A stretch of DNA of 64,000 nt from Prorocentrum cordatum (GCA_963575745.1 CAUYUJ010016158.1:12501-76500), one strand, 5' to 3'; shown: positions 22,216-33,689, counted from the stretch's first letter. A program made the numbers and translations. Notes: generated from the letters alone by a model not told the origin.

Positions 22216-22366
22216 TTTGTTTGGCGCTCCGCGCGGAGTTCTTGGATCTGCGCTGGACCCCCGACCCCCCTCCCTGGCGCGCGGAGCGCGCCAGGGGCGG
22301 CGCCTGAGGCGCCGCCAGGGGGTCCCAGCGCGGATCCAGGAAAACCGCGCGAGGCGCCAAAAGTCT
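22216..22366. mobile_element. Inverted-repeat element (MITE-like)
   Basis: Left TTTGGCGC-CGCGCGGAG-TTGGATC-GCGCTGG is mirrored on the right as CCCAGCGCGGATCCAGG-CCGCGCG-GCGCCAAA, arms of about 45 bases. The centre holds two further perfect palindromes around TGGCGCGC/GCGCGCCA and GGCGGCGCC/GGCGCCGCC. Confidence 0.7.
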
Positions 22367-23072
22367 ATGCTTATGGCGTTTTGTCGTCTTCGTATACAGT
22401 GCGAGCGCGGCCGCAAGAAACCCTCGCAAGAAAACTCGCGCGCGAAGTGCACCAGAGGGGAAACTTGGAGCGCTCTGAACGCAGCAGCTCCTTCAACAGC
22501 CGCGGGAAGTCGCCGCGCAGCGCGCGAAGCGAAGAAACCCAGGACACCCTGACGAAAAGCAGATGGTTTCCTGATGCGCGCCCCCACCGTATACTTCCAC
22601 CCCTGGACCGAGTGCGCCTGACGAGGCGACGAGCTCGGCCTCCCCTGGGCCCGAGGGATCGGAGCGCCGCCGCCGTCCGCCGAGCTGCCTCCAGGGACCG
22701 ACCGCAACAGTGCTCAAAATGCGCGTAAAGCAAGAGCGAACAACACGACGGAAGCACAACGAAAAGCAGGACAACCAACAAAGCAAAGGCCAAGAAAACC
22801 TAACCAGACATCGTTGTGGCCGGTCCTTGTATTTCTCACGGGCTCGACGAAGGAAACAGTTCTGGGGTGAAGCAATGCTGCAGTCGATCCCCTGCTCGAC
22901 TTCTGGAGCACCCTCCCCCAGGTCCGGCGCCGGTGGGCCCCGAGGGGCCTCCTTGGCCGAGGCCGCGGCCGTGGAAAATAGTCGAGCGCGCTCCACGACT
23001 CGCAAAACAGCTGCTCGCAATTGGCACGGATCCGCCATGAGGGATGCACGAGACAGGGTGCATACAGGCTCC

Positions 23073-23104
<32 letters not shown>

Positions 23105-23897
23105 CTCCTACTCCACGGTTGTTCTTTGCGAGCAGTGGAGAGAGCTCGGTGAGGCAAAGGCCGAGGCCGACGCAGGGGTTCGTGCTGCCGAGGGGCCGCA
23201 CCACGAGCGACGGCCCCGGAGACAAAGCCCTCGGACCGACGGCAGCTGCACGAGAGTGGACTCCTCTTCAGCACGGGTGAAGGCACGTGCTGGCAGCACG
23301 CGTTCCCCACCGCCGCAGCCAGCTGCAGCAGAGGCCCGACAGAGGGCTGTGCTGGCAGCACACTGCGCTCTGTGCACCAGCGTTGGGTCCGGGAAAAAGT
23401 CATGCAGTCGGCCCGTATCCTAAGGATGTGCGATAAGGATGCAAGGGCCTTGGACGCCCATTTCGAAGCTTCTCGAGCGGGGCGCGGCCAACGAAAGTTG
23501 TCAAGGATGGACCGAGGAGGCAAGGAGGCAAGGGTACCCTTGGGGAGGCGCATATCCGTGGTGAATCTCACGGCTTGCTGCCTCGGGCCGTGCGGGCTAA
23601 ACGCTGCCTCTGAGGAGAGGGCCCGGCCCCTCGCAGCTCCGCACGGGTGCAGCGAGATGACTTCAGACAGCTGCACGCTGCCCAGAAGGAGGAGGAGGAG
23701 GACGAGGAGGAGGAGGAGAAGGAGGAGGAGGAGGAGGAGGAGGAGGAGGATGTGGAGGAGGAGGAGGAGGAGGAGGAGGAGGAGGAGGAGGAGGAACACG
23801 ACGGGTCGAGAAGGCTGCCCCCCCAACGGTCACCACCGTAGAGCGCCGCCCAACGCCAGCAGCACCACGGCAGCACCATAGCTCCTCTGCCACTCCG
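22367..23897. other. Spacer with short TCC and GGA arrays
   Basis: Simple repeats at 23069-23112 (TCC) and 23688-23795 (GGA). Open frames are compositional; I cannot support a gene. Confidence 0.35.
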
Positions 23898-24128
23898 TAC
23901 GGTACGTCTCGCGGGTGCAGTCGCGACAAAACTATATGGATCATCTTTGCCAGCACCGACCTCGACGCGCGGCTGATCACCGCCATCCAGAAATACGGCA
24001 ACGCAGGCAGCATCGGCATATTGAATACCGACCGAGAGGACCTAGACCTGAGGCTCGGACAGACGATTCAGGGAAGGTGTGCTTGGTTTGTGGATCTCCC
24101 CGTCGCGTATAAGCCCTCCCCAACATAA
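23898..24128 (+). CDS. Possible exon or gene fragment
   Basis: The frame through 23904 is open to TAA at 24126 and has ordinary protein composition: DKTIWIIFASTDLDARLI, TAIQKYGNAGSIGILN, REDLDLRLGQTIQGR. No family is recognised and there is no obvious start. It may be an isolated exon or a retrocopied 3' fragment. Directly downstream lie three AAGTACTCC-type tandem units (24127-24180). Confidence 0.25.
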   Translation, partial: YGTSRGCSRDKTIWIIFASTDLDARLITAIQKYGNAGSIGILNTDREDLDLRLGQTIQGRCAWFVDLPVAYKPSPT

Positions 24129-25461
24129 GTACTCCAGAAATACTCCAGAAGTACTCGAGCCAAGTACTCCCAAAATGGTCCCGCCAATAGGGTCCCGCAG
24201 AAGCACAAGTAGGGCGACGGATACTCACCGCGAAGCGGTATCACATAAAAATGGTCGGGCGGAAGGTCGCATCGGAGTCGTTTTTTTTTTCGACGGGCCA
24301 CTCGCAAGTGGCATCGAATATGCTGCCGTCGCTGGAACACGGACGAAGGAGATCAAGGCGATGATAATATAAATCGGGAAACGGACCAGGGCGAATATGA
24401 CAGGGATAGTGGAGGAATAAAAACGCTGCTGCATAGGGTCGCACAAGGTCGAGACACCCCAGACAAAGATGAAGGAGCGAGGAGGGACCTGGATAATGAT
24501 GATGATGACGATCCGCAGGAAGAGGGGGGGAGCAGCAGCGGCGGCGACGGAGGGAGGAGGAAGGGCAGTGGCAGCGGCGGCGGGAAGAGGAGGGGAGCTT
24601 CCCACAGAAGAGTCACCCCAGCTGCTTGTTCGCGGCGGGCCTGCGCGACCGACTCCAAGAAATGGTCGGTCGCAGAAGCGGGTCGCGCCAGAGCGCCGAC
24701 TCCAGATTCCAGCACCCCCTCTCAGACTGAACTCGGAGCCAGCCTGATCTCCAGCGCGCGGGCAGCGAGAGACGAGGATCGACCACCCCAGTAGTTTCGG
24801 CCCAGCTGCGTGTTCACACACACTTTGAAGCCCCCCTGACACTGTTGCCATCGGCCCCCTGCCCCCATCCAAACGATCAACCTCGACTCTGGCCGAAACC
24901 CGCCGCGTCGACCCCGCCGCGCCATCAACGGGAGCACGGGGGCCCAACCCCAGGCCCATAGAAACGCGTCCAGCATCGCGCTGTCAAAGGCGCGGCACTG
25001 GCACCCCAGAGCACGCACGGAGCCGCGAGGCCCTTGCGCGACGCGCTGGGAGTCGGCGACCCAGCCGCTCCCACTACCCAACGGGTTGGGCGCCCGCCGC
25101 AGACCGCATGCCCGCTCCCGCCCTCCATCGCCCCACCGCGTATCCTCTTCATTACCGTCGTCCCTCCTCCTACCCCCCATCCCGCACCCCCACTCCCCCT
25201 GCGTCCCTGCCGCGCTCCTCCCCCCTTCCCCCGACGCCACCTCGCAGTCGGCCGACCCATCGCCGCCCGCTGCGCTCACCCCCGCTGCCTCATCACGGCG
25301 TTCCCTCCCTCCCACCCCTGGCCCCGCAAAATCCCACACCGACTCCGATCCTCCTCCGTCTCCCTCCCTGCGCCCTCTCGTCCTACTCCCCCCGCTACCC
25401 TCCTCGCCCTCGACCGCCCCCTAGCTATGACCTCGGGGACGGACGCGAGGGCGTGGGGAGG
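24129..25461. other. Spacer, no gene recognised
   Basis: GC-rich from 24500 onward. A pyrimidine-rich tract at 25090-25420 produces proline/serine-rich frames that are not convincing. Confidence 0.35.
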
Positions 25462-25532
25462 AGGATTAGGAAGAGCGGGGATGATGAGGAGGAGGGGCCC
25501 TCCTCCTCATCACCCCCGCTCTTCCTAATCCT
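25462..25532. repeat. Hairpin, 32-bp arms
   Basis: Arms 25462-25493 (AGGATTAGGAAGAGCGGGG...) and 25501-25532 pair with one mismatch around a GGGGCCC loop. It lies about 370 bases beyond the stop codon of the minus-strand gene at 25900. Confidence 0.9.
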
Positions 25533-25899
25533 ATGGGGAGGGCGATGGAGGGCGAGGGGGATGAGCCCACTCCCCCCTCCCGTATCCACCCCCTCCACCA
25601 TACCTCCTCCCCTGCCCCCCTGCCTCCGTCGGCCCAACAGCCAGCGGCGGCTCTGAAAAGAGTCGGCAGCGCGGCAGCGGGACGAGGCTGCGGGATGGAC
25701 CAAGAAGAAGCCCAATGGGATAGCACGTCCAAGTCACCGCCCTCCCCCTCTGGCCACAGCACGCGCCCCTCCGAGCAGGGGGGCGCGGCAGGCGCGACCA
25801 GCGGGGATGGGGGGCTGACTTGAACGTGCATGCTGACCTCCTCTTGGCCAATCTCACTCGCCCGACGCGCGACCGCCCGAGCGGCGCACGGGCACTCCC

Positions 25900-26484
25900 C
25901 TACGCCGAGGTCCCCGCCTTGCGGACCCACTTCGCAGCCTCGTCCACGCGGGCCCTCAAGCCGATGAACACCTCCTCCCACCACCCAGCCTCCTGGAGCT
26001 GCTCGCGCTCGATGTTCAGCAGCCGCTTGAGCTTCATCGGGCGGTCCGCGAACTCCTTCAGCGACATCAGCATGATCGCCTCGGCCACGCGCACGCGCGT
26101 GCGCATGACAATCGTCTGGAAGGCGTTGGTTGTCTCCACGTCGTGCTTGCCGTAGAGCTTCGCGGCCCGGGCCCAGTCAGACTCCCTCGCCGATAGAGTC
26201 CCCGCGTAGTTCTTCACCGTCGTCGGCTGCACCATGTCCGCCAGGATCGTGTCCATGCCGTGGGCCACCAGCACCTCGAGCTTGATGTTCTCGCTGGTGT
26301 CCGCGATGCCGTCAGTCCAGAGCTCGCTGCGCTTCGCCCCGAACTGCAGCCTCTCGATCGGGACCTCGGCCCCCTCCATCTTCTGGCGCCTGGCGGGGAG
26401 GTCGACCTCGCTCTGCGCGGCCGCGCGGGAGCGCAGCACGGCGCGCCACTGCTCCATGCGCGGCGACGCATTGCCGCTGGAGGC
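25900..26484 (-). CDS. Exon C (last) of unknown minus-strand gene
   Basis: This exon of 194 codons plus stop ends the gene. It starts after a CCCGAG acceptor at codon phase 0: ASSGNASPRMEQWRAVLRS. Content is helical and well balanced (IERLQFGAKRSELWTDGIAD, VVETTNAFQTIVMR-type segments, MKLKRLLNIEREQLQEAGWW), ending VRKAGTSA. The preceding intron (26485-27049) begins with a GC donor right after CAG and is phase 0. No known domain is recognised. The even composition against simple-repeat surroundings makes a genuine gene likely. The 25533-25899 flank holds no further gene. Confidence 0.6.
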   Translation of the reverse strand, partial: ASSGNASPRMEQWRAVLRSRAAAQSEVDLPARRQKMEGAEVPIERLQFGAKRSELWTDGIADTSENIKLEVLVAHGMDTILADMVQPTTVKNYAGTLSARESDWARAAKLYGKHDVETTNAFQTIVMRTRVRVAEAIMLMSLKEFADRPMKLKRLLNIEREQLQEAGWWEEVFIGLRARVDEAAKWVRKAGTSA

Positions 26485-27049
26485 CTCGGGAAGGAGAGGC
26501 GACGGAAAGAAATCCGCAGGAGGTGAGGGCGGAGGCTGGGGAGGAAGGCAGGCAAACAAGGGGGGGCGAGGAGGAGGGGGGGGGGGGGGCAGGGGGGCGG
26601 GCGTTGCATAAGGGAGGCGGAGGCGAAGGGTGCGGATGGGGCGCGCAAGAGGGAAGCGGGGGAAGAGAGGGACGGGGAGAAGTGCGAGGGGGTGCGACAC
26701 GTACAAGGGGATAATCGGAGGAGAGAGGCGATGGAGGGACAATGGCGATGCGGGTGAGGAGGAGAAGGAGGAGGGGGGTGGGGGGACGGGCGATGAGGAC
26801 GATGGGAGGGGAGCGGAGGAGGAAGGGAAGGGTGCGGAGCACGGGCGCGATGAGGGGGCGGACGGGGAGGACGACGGGCAGTGACGAAAGGAGGGGGGAG
26901 GAGGACGTGATGAGGATGAGTAAAAAGGAAGAGGAGTCGGAGGGTGCGCTCACCATGATTATAATGGCGGGGTGGAGGAGGAGGGCGAGGAGGAAGAAGA
27001 AGATGAGGAATGAAGGAGTCGCAAGATTATGAGGAGGATGGGGCCCCGC

Positions 27050-27697
27050 CTGCACCAGGGCGTCCATGGCCGCAATCCCCTGCTCGGTGATGCTGAGGCT
27101 CCTGTCGCCCTTCAGGCGCGCGGCGACGTCGTCGGGCAAGGCCATGAACTGCTGGAACGTCTCGACGTGGTCCAAGTTCTCGATGAACAGCTCGACGAGA
27201 GGCTGCTGGGAAGGCGACTGGGCCGGGCTACGGGCCCGCAAAGCCTTGCACGTGGTCACGAGGTTGCCGAGCTCCTTCAACTCGACCGAGTAAGTGTTGG
27301 TGTTGGAGAGGCCGCGCAGTATGTCATCCAAGATTGTGAGCACGCCGCATGCCGCTACCTCAACCTCCACCGCATCCGCCCCAGCGAAAGAGACACCGTC
27401 GAGCGACCTAGCAGCGACATCCAGCTGCTTGAGCGCGTCCGCGCTGGCTGGGCTGGGCTTCCCACGGTTCTCGTCCGACCATGCGTTCATCATCTGGGCG
27501 AAGCTAGCTGCCTTCGAAGACAAGCTGTCCGACTCCTTCGCCTTCTCCAGCGCATCCAATATCTTGGCGAAGCAGCCGTTGGGGTCCTCGTACTCGGCGG
27601 CGAGCCCCTTTGTGGCGAAGCTGCGCACGCAGTCGGCGGCGCCAGGATCGAATTCCTCGCTCAGCACGTAGGCGGACAGCATATCCTCGAGGGGGGT
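27050..27697 (-). CDS. Exon B of unknown minus-strand gene
   Basis: 216 codons, phase 0 at both ends: acceptor GTCGCAG, then TPLEDMLSAYVLSEEFDPG; end IAAMDALVQ before GC donor. Mostly alpha-helical composition: DCVRSFATKGLAAEYEDP, ILDALEKAKESDSLSSKAA, LVELFIENLDHVETFQQFM. No family is recognised. It sits immediately downstream (in gene sense) of a (GTC)n tract that provides the intron end. That tract keeps an open frame in front of the exon, which explains the serine/proline run in naive translations. Confidence 0.6.
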
Positions 27698-27718
27698 CTG
27701 CGACGACGGCGACACCGC

Positions 27719-27757
<39 letters not shown>

Positions 27758-27794
27758 CGGCGACGACGACAGCGACGACGACGGCGACGAAGAC

Positions 27795-28513
27795 GACGAC
27801 GACGAAGACGTCGACGTCGACGACGACGACGACAACGACGACGGCGACGGCGACGACGATGACGACGACGACGACGGCAGCGATGACGACGTTGGCGGCG
27901 GCTGCGACGGTGGCGGCGACGGCGGCGGCGACGGCAACGGCTACGACGACGACGACGACGACGAGGTTCAGTAGGCTCTTGGGGTAGTCCTGGGGTCCTG
28001 GGGTCTCAGGCTCTGGGGTCTTAATCTTAATGCCTGGGGGTCTTGGGGTCTGAGGCTCTGAATGTCTTGGGGTATTGGGGTCTGGGGTCTTGGGGTCTGG
28101 GGGCCTTGGGGTCTTGCGACGGCGACGGCGGCGGCGGCGGCGACGACGACGACGGGGTACAGTAGGCTCTAAGGGTAGTCAGGAGGTCCTGAGGTCTTCT
28201 CGGGGCCTCAGGCTCTGAGGGTCGTCCTGGGGTGATCAAGCCTAAGCCAAAGGACCACCTCAGGACGACCCTCAGAGCCTGAGACCCAGAGAAGACCTCA
28301 GGACCTCCAGGGTACCCTTAGAGCCTACTGCACCCCGTCGTCGTCGTCGCCGTCGCCGCCGCAAGACCCCACGACCCCCAGACCCCAAGACCCCCAGACC
28401 CCAATAGCCCAATACATTCAGAGCCTCAGACCCCAAGACCCCCAGGCATTAAGACTAAGACTCCAGAGCCTGAGACCCCAGGACCCCAGGACTACCCCAA
28501 GAGCCTACTGAAC

Positions 28514-28560
<47 letters not shown>

Positions 28561-28692
28561 TGCCGTCGCCGCCGCCGTCGCCGCCGCCGTCGCAGCCGCC
28601 GCCGACGTCGTCGTCGCTGCCGCAGTCGTCGTCGTCATCGTGGTCGCCGTCGCCGTCGTCGTCGTCGCCGTCGTCGACATCGACGCCGTCGT
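27795..28692. repeat. Giant intronic palindrome
   Basis: Left arm about 27795-28234 and right arm about 28254-28692 are near-complete reverse complements separated by about 19 bases. Matching landmarks run in mirror order: GTTCAGTAGGCTCTTGGGG with CCCCAAGAGCCTACTGAAC; GGGGTCTTAATCTTAATGCC with GGCATTAAGACTAAGACTCC; ACAGTAGGCTCTAAGGGTA with TACCCTTAGAGCCTACTG; then GAC-rich with GTC-rich outer parts. It lies wholly in the intron between exons A and B. Confidence 0.9.
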
Positions 28693-28713
28693 CGCGAGGA
28701 AGGGGAGGGGGAA

Positions 28714-28870
28714 GGGGGGGGGGGGGGGGGGGGGGGGGGGGGTGGACGGGGAGGAGGATGGGAGGCAGGAAGGAGGAGGAGGAGGAGGAGGAGGTTTGAA
28801 TCCCACCACCCTTCCTGGCGGATAGTGGTTTAGAGCGCTTTCCTCTCCCCCCCCCCCCCCCCCCCCCCCC
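28714..28870. repeat. Poly-G and poly-C tracts
   Basis: A run of 29 G (28714-28742) and a run of 24 C (28847-28870) bracket a short GGA array and unique sequence. A further C run lies at about 29038-29058. The two long runs can pair with each other. Confidence 0.9.
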
Positions 28871-29076
28871 ACCCCCACCTCCCCCTTCGGGGAAACGGTT
28901 TGCCCCTACTCCGACCCCCGCCCCCGCGACATGGAAGGGGCATCCGCGACGCGCTGGACCGCCCAAGATTGCCCAATACGGCTCCAGGCCCGCTTCCAAG
29001 AGCCCAAGATGCCCCTCCTAAGAGTGAGCGTTGAGCGCCCCCCCCCCCCCCCCCCCCTAGCGTCCCTCGTCGGCAC

Positions 29077-30537
29077 CCTCTTGCCGAGCTCCGTCTCCAG
29101 GTCGACGTACTCACCCACGCGCACCTGCTGGTTCTTGGCATCCGTCAGCTGGACCATGCTCTTCTCGATGGTGATGACGCGTTGCGGGGCCATCGGGTCG
29201 GGCAGGCCCTGCAGCTCCTCCACCGCCGCGCTGATCGGGGCCTGGAGCTTCTTGGTCGCAGGAAGCACCCTGCGATACTCTGCCAACGCGTCGCGCCAGA
29301 AAGGGATAGCCTTGATGGATGAGAACAAGGGCGAATGAGTCTTCTCCATGTGTTCGGCTGCCAACCAGCACTCTCGCGTCAGCTTGGAGTCCTTCACGGA
29401 GATGCCGATCATCGCGCTGCACATGTTGACGAGCGTGTCGCCCCAGTCCTCGAGCTCGCCGTTCGGGTCGCACTGCATCACCTCGTCGACCTTCAGGGTC
29501 AGCTTCTTGCAGATCGCTGTGCGCACGGACACCGAATTCTCCCCATCGGCAATCAGCGGGCACATGATGCAGTCGTAGAGGTTGTCGATCATTTTGCCGC
29601 AACGCTCGGAAGTGGATCCGCCAACAGCCCTCAGTCGCGGTTGCTCCACGTTGAACTCGACGTGCTCCTCTGCATCGGCCCCCAGCTTCGATGGGGACTG
29701 GATGTCCCAGAACTTGTCGATGACCGCCTCGATCCCCTTGGTTACCGCCTTGAGCCTCCAGTCCTTCAGGGCCCTCACGACCAGCAGGAACTTCGCCTGG
29801 TGGTGCAAGGGGGGCTGCTTGGCGGAGATCTCCTTGGTCAGCGCCCTCGGCGCGCTGTGGCTCATCGTCAGGATGTCGCCTTTGGCCGCCATCTCGCACC
29901 TCTCGTTGAAGTCGAACTCCTCCTTCAGGGCAGTGGCGAGGCCCAGGCGCCCCAGCTTCATCGCCTCCTCGTAGTATAGCTCGGCAGTCCGCTGCTCGCG
30001 GCCGAAAGACACCTCGCCAGAAGTGACTGCACCCACGCGAAGCTTGTAAATCTGCGCCCCTCACTTGAACTTGAACGGGTCTGACTCGAGCAGTTCTGCG
30101 CTCGGCGACTGCAGCACAGGGCACAGGCCGCGCTGGTGGCCCTCGTCCTCGCCGACCTGGGAGACCGAGTCGCGCGGCCCGATGGCCCCGCTGGCCGACG
30201 CGGCGCCGCTGGGGCCACGAATGCCCATCGATTGAAGAGCGCCGAGGGGCACCACGCTCGGGGACGCCGCCCCCACCGCGCTCGGCGTCGAGATGCCCTT
30301 CACCGCGGGGCTCTCGGCCAAACACTTGGCCCTCCGAGAAGTCCCCTGCAAACGAGAAGCTATCTGGCGCTGCGCGCCCGATATGATGGTAGGGGCCCTC
30401 GGCTGGGCGGCATCTTCAACATCAACTTCCATCGCCGAGGGAGCTGGACGACCGCTCACGGGCACCTCTAATGCTGCCGTCGCCTTCCTGGCAGTCTTCT
30501 CGTCGCAGCGCCGCTTGATCTCCGACACGCTGAGGGC
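29077..30537 (-). CDS. Exon A of unknown minus-strand gene, with in-frame TGA
   Basis: Starts after CCGCAG at codon phase 0 (ALSVSEIKRRCDEKTARK) and ends ETELGKR before a GT donor at 29076. The first 158 codons are Ser/Ala/Pro-rich and end SDPFKFK. A TGA at 30063-30061 follows, then the same frame continues without a stop for about 330 codons: GAQIYKLRVGAVTSGEVSF, YYEEAMKLGRLGLATALKEE, KMIDNLYDCIMCPLIADGEN, VVRALKDWRLKAVTKGIEAV. A change of TGA to TGG would give FKFKWGAQIYKLRVG. No known family is recognised. Exons A, B and C all meet at phase 0, giving about 895 residues plus any upstream exon. No start codon or leader acceptor is obvious above 30537. Confidence 0.6.
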
Positions 30538-31095
30538 CTGCGGTGGCAATCAGCAACGCGCGCGGAGCAGGGTCGCCCCCTGTCCGCCAGAGGCGCACCA
30601 CCCGAAACAAAAAAATAACAAGCACTCGTGGGGGCAAATGACCGAGGATACCTCGTATCGGAACTCCCCCATACTGCATGACTCCAAAGACCCGAAAGCT
30701 GACCCGAATGACCTCATGGGATATCTCATGTCAACTCCGGTACACCAAGGGCCCCTTGACTAATCAAATAACCCTCATCGGGAAAGAACCCCATGCTATG
30801 ATAAGCAAAGAACCCCTGAGATAAGCACGCCCTGACCCCAGTGACCCAATCGGGAGCGGGGCCAATCACCGGGAGGTCGAAAGTAGCGATTTAGCGGCAA
30901 CTTATGATAAATCTTGGGTCGGCCCGGGTTTTGTCGGATAAGTTGTGATTTTATCGTGACCACGCATTCCTGAACATGCGTCTTCAAAAAACACTGATCG
31001 ATGAAAACGCAAACGTTACAGTCAATATACTTTGTTGCGCGGTGGTTTCTGTTACATATTCTCGCAAAAACTTTCATTCAGCTGAACAAGAACGC
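30538..31095. other. Spacer at the GC-rich to AT-rich transition
   Basis: No gene. A further 5' exon of the minus-strand gene could lie here, but I cannot identify it. Confidence 0.35.
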
Positions 31096-33680
31096 ATGCT
31101 AACTTCGAACTTCAATGTTTTCGCATTAAGGTGCCGCTAGAATCCCTGGGCCATCCTGTGGGATGTTTTGAAATCTCGTTCTTCAAAAATGCATCCAAAA
31201 CTTCCCACTCATGTTAATTACCTTCACTGAAGAAACTGTACGTATCAAAAAAGCGCATGTAAATTCCAAAACTCATTCGTTTGCATTAGTGTGCCGCTGG
31301 AATTCTCTGGCCAACGCGTGAAAAAAACATGATTATATTTTTTCCCCTCGAATGTTGTTGGAAAGTGATGTTCGTGAGCGCACGACAACATAAGCTTTCC
31401 ATTCTCACGAAAACATCGTTTTCGCTAAAACCATGTTATAACGCATGTTAACTCAAAAACCAAATGTTTCGCTTAAGGGTGCTGCTCGAGTTCTTGGGCC
31501 AACATGGGAAAAACAATTAAAACTATTTCCCGAAAACTGAAGGATAGTTATATTTGCTGCAATGTTGTTGGGAACTGCTTTTCGTAAACTCGCTCCTCGC
31601 ATATATGTTTCTTGGAAATTGCTCATGTTAACTTCAGAATTAAGTTTTTTCGCTTTAAGGTGCCGCTAGGGTTCCTGGGGCAACATTTGGCATAACAGAA
31701 TGTGAAGCTATTGACGGAAACTTGAAAGAGAAAAAAAAACGCATGCTAACTCAAAATCCAAATTTTTCGCTTAAGGGTGCCGCTTGAGTTCTTGGGCCAA
31801 CATGGGAAAAAAACTATTTCCAGAAAATCAAAGGATACATATATTTGCTGTAATTTTGTTGGGGTCAGGTTTTCATAAACTCGCTCCTCGCATATATTTT
31901 TCTTGGAAATTGCTCATGTTAACTTCAGAATTAAGTTTTTTCGCTTTAAGGTGCCGCTAGGGTTCCTGGGGCAGCATTTTGCAAAACAGAATTGAGCGAT
32001 GCGAAAATCTCACGAAACTTTCGTGAGTTTTCGTCTAAATTTCTGACGAAACAATGTTTTCGTCAATTGCCATTCGAATTTCTGACGAAAAAAGGTTTTC
32101 GTTATTTTTTCGTCAATTTTCGTCTAAATGTCTGACGAAAAATTGTTGTCGTCAATTTTTCGTGAGTTTTCGTCTAAATTCCTGACGAAAAACAGTTTTC
32201 GGCAATTTTCGTCAAAATGTCGGACGAAAAATGGTTTTCGTCAGTTTTCGTGAGTTTTCGCTCAAATTCCTGACGAAAAACTGTTTTCGTTAATTTTCGT
32301 TGGAATTTCTGACGAAAAAAAGGTTTTCGTCATTTTTTCGCTAATTTTCGCCTAAATGTCTGACGAAAAATTGTTTTCGTTAATTTTTCGTGAGTTTTCG
32401 TCTAAATTCCTGACGAAAAACAGTTTTCGTCAATGTTCGTCAAAATGTCAGACGAAAAATGGTTTTCGTCAGTTTTTCGTGAATTTTCGCTCAAATTCCT
32501 GACGAAAAACTGGTTTCGTAAATTTTCGTTGGAATTTCTGACGAAAAAAAGTTTTCATCAATGTTTCGTGAGTTTTCGTCCAACGAAAAATGGTTTTCGT
32601 CAATTTTTCGTTAGTTTTCGTGAATTCCGGCGATTTTCGTCAAAATGTCTGACGAGAAATAGTTTTCGTCAGTTTTCGTGAGATTTCGCTGGAATTGCTG
32701 ACGAAAAAAGGTTTTCGTTAATTTTTCGTGAGATTTCGTTGAAAATTCAGACGAAAAAAAGTGTTCGTCATGTTTTCGTCACTTTTCCTCGAAATGTCGG
32801 ACGAAAAATGGTGTTCGTCAGAATTTCCGCTGTTTTCGGTAAAATTCCAGTGTTCGCCACTTTTCGTCAAAATGTGTGGCGAAACATATGTTGTTCGTCA
32901 GTTTTTTCGTTAATGTTCACCCAAATTCCTGACTTTACGGTGTCGCCAGTTGTTTTGTTAGTTTCGTATGGCCAAAAATGGTGTTCGTGAGTTTTTTCGT
33001 GATATGTGTTTTACCACATGCTGACCCAGGAACCCTAGCGGCACCCTAAAGCGAAAAAACATGATTTCGAAGTTAACATTTGCCTTTTTGCAACATTTGT
33101 TCGTGAGAGCCGCTCGCGATTTTTTTGTTGGCCAGGGATGGTCGATAGTTTGCGTGAGTTGTGTTCATGTTTTGGTTGTCCACATGGTGGCTCAAGAACC
33201 CTACGTTTTAAAATGAAAAACGATATTTACGTAAAATTGTTGATTAATTATTTCAATAAAAAAACATAGAGTGACAACACATTATCAGATTTCAGAAACC
33301 CCGCCTGCTGGCCCAGGAACCCTAACGGCACCTTAAAGCGAAACATTTTGATTTTGAAGTTAACATGCGCGATTGTGCGGCTTCTGCAAATTATCGTGAA
33401 CAAGTTTGAGGGGAAAGCTTGTCTGCTGTGGGAATTCTTGACGCAGGCAAACAAACCTCGAACAAAACACGTACCCGCCAGTTGTTGTAAACTGGTTGTT
33501 TCGAGTTTGACATTAGCATGCGTTTTTAGTTGTATTTAGAACGATTTCATAAGCCCCGCATGTTGGTCCAGGAACTCTGGCGGCACTTCAACGCGAACAT
33601 ACTCCATTTTGAAATAACATGCTGGCCCAGGAACTCTAGCAGCACCGTAAAGCGAAACAAATGAATGTGAAGTTAATATG
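31096..33680. repeat. AT-rich island of inverted motif arrays
   Basis: A motif of about 60 bases, roughly TTAACTTCAGAATTAAG then TTTTCGCTTTAAGGTGCCGC and TAGGGTTCCTGGGCCAACAT, occurs six times on the plus strand (near 31100, 31260, 31445, 31625, 31743, 31916). It occurs four times on the minus strand (near 33015, 33300, 33556, 33620). Between them (31995-33000) are about 18 copies of a degenerate unit with TTTTCGTCAATTTTCGT and CTGACGAAAAA, itself partly self-complementary. No credible coding region. Composition is sharply different from both flanks. Confidence 0.85.
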
Positions 33681-33689
33681 CAAATGTGT

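Noticed and set aside
28790-28850. tRNA-like words TTTGAATCCCACC and TAGTGGTTTAGAGCGC
   Set aside because: T-arm-like and D-arm-like pieces occur in the wrong order without an anticodon arm or acceptor stem. A permuted tRNA would need stems that are not there.
33180-33200. GGCTCAAG as a possible spliced-leader end
   Set aside because: It is a variant of the island motif GGCCCAGGAACCCTA, repeated nearby without the rest of the leader.
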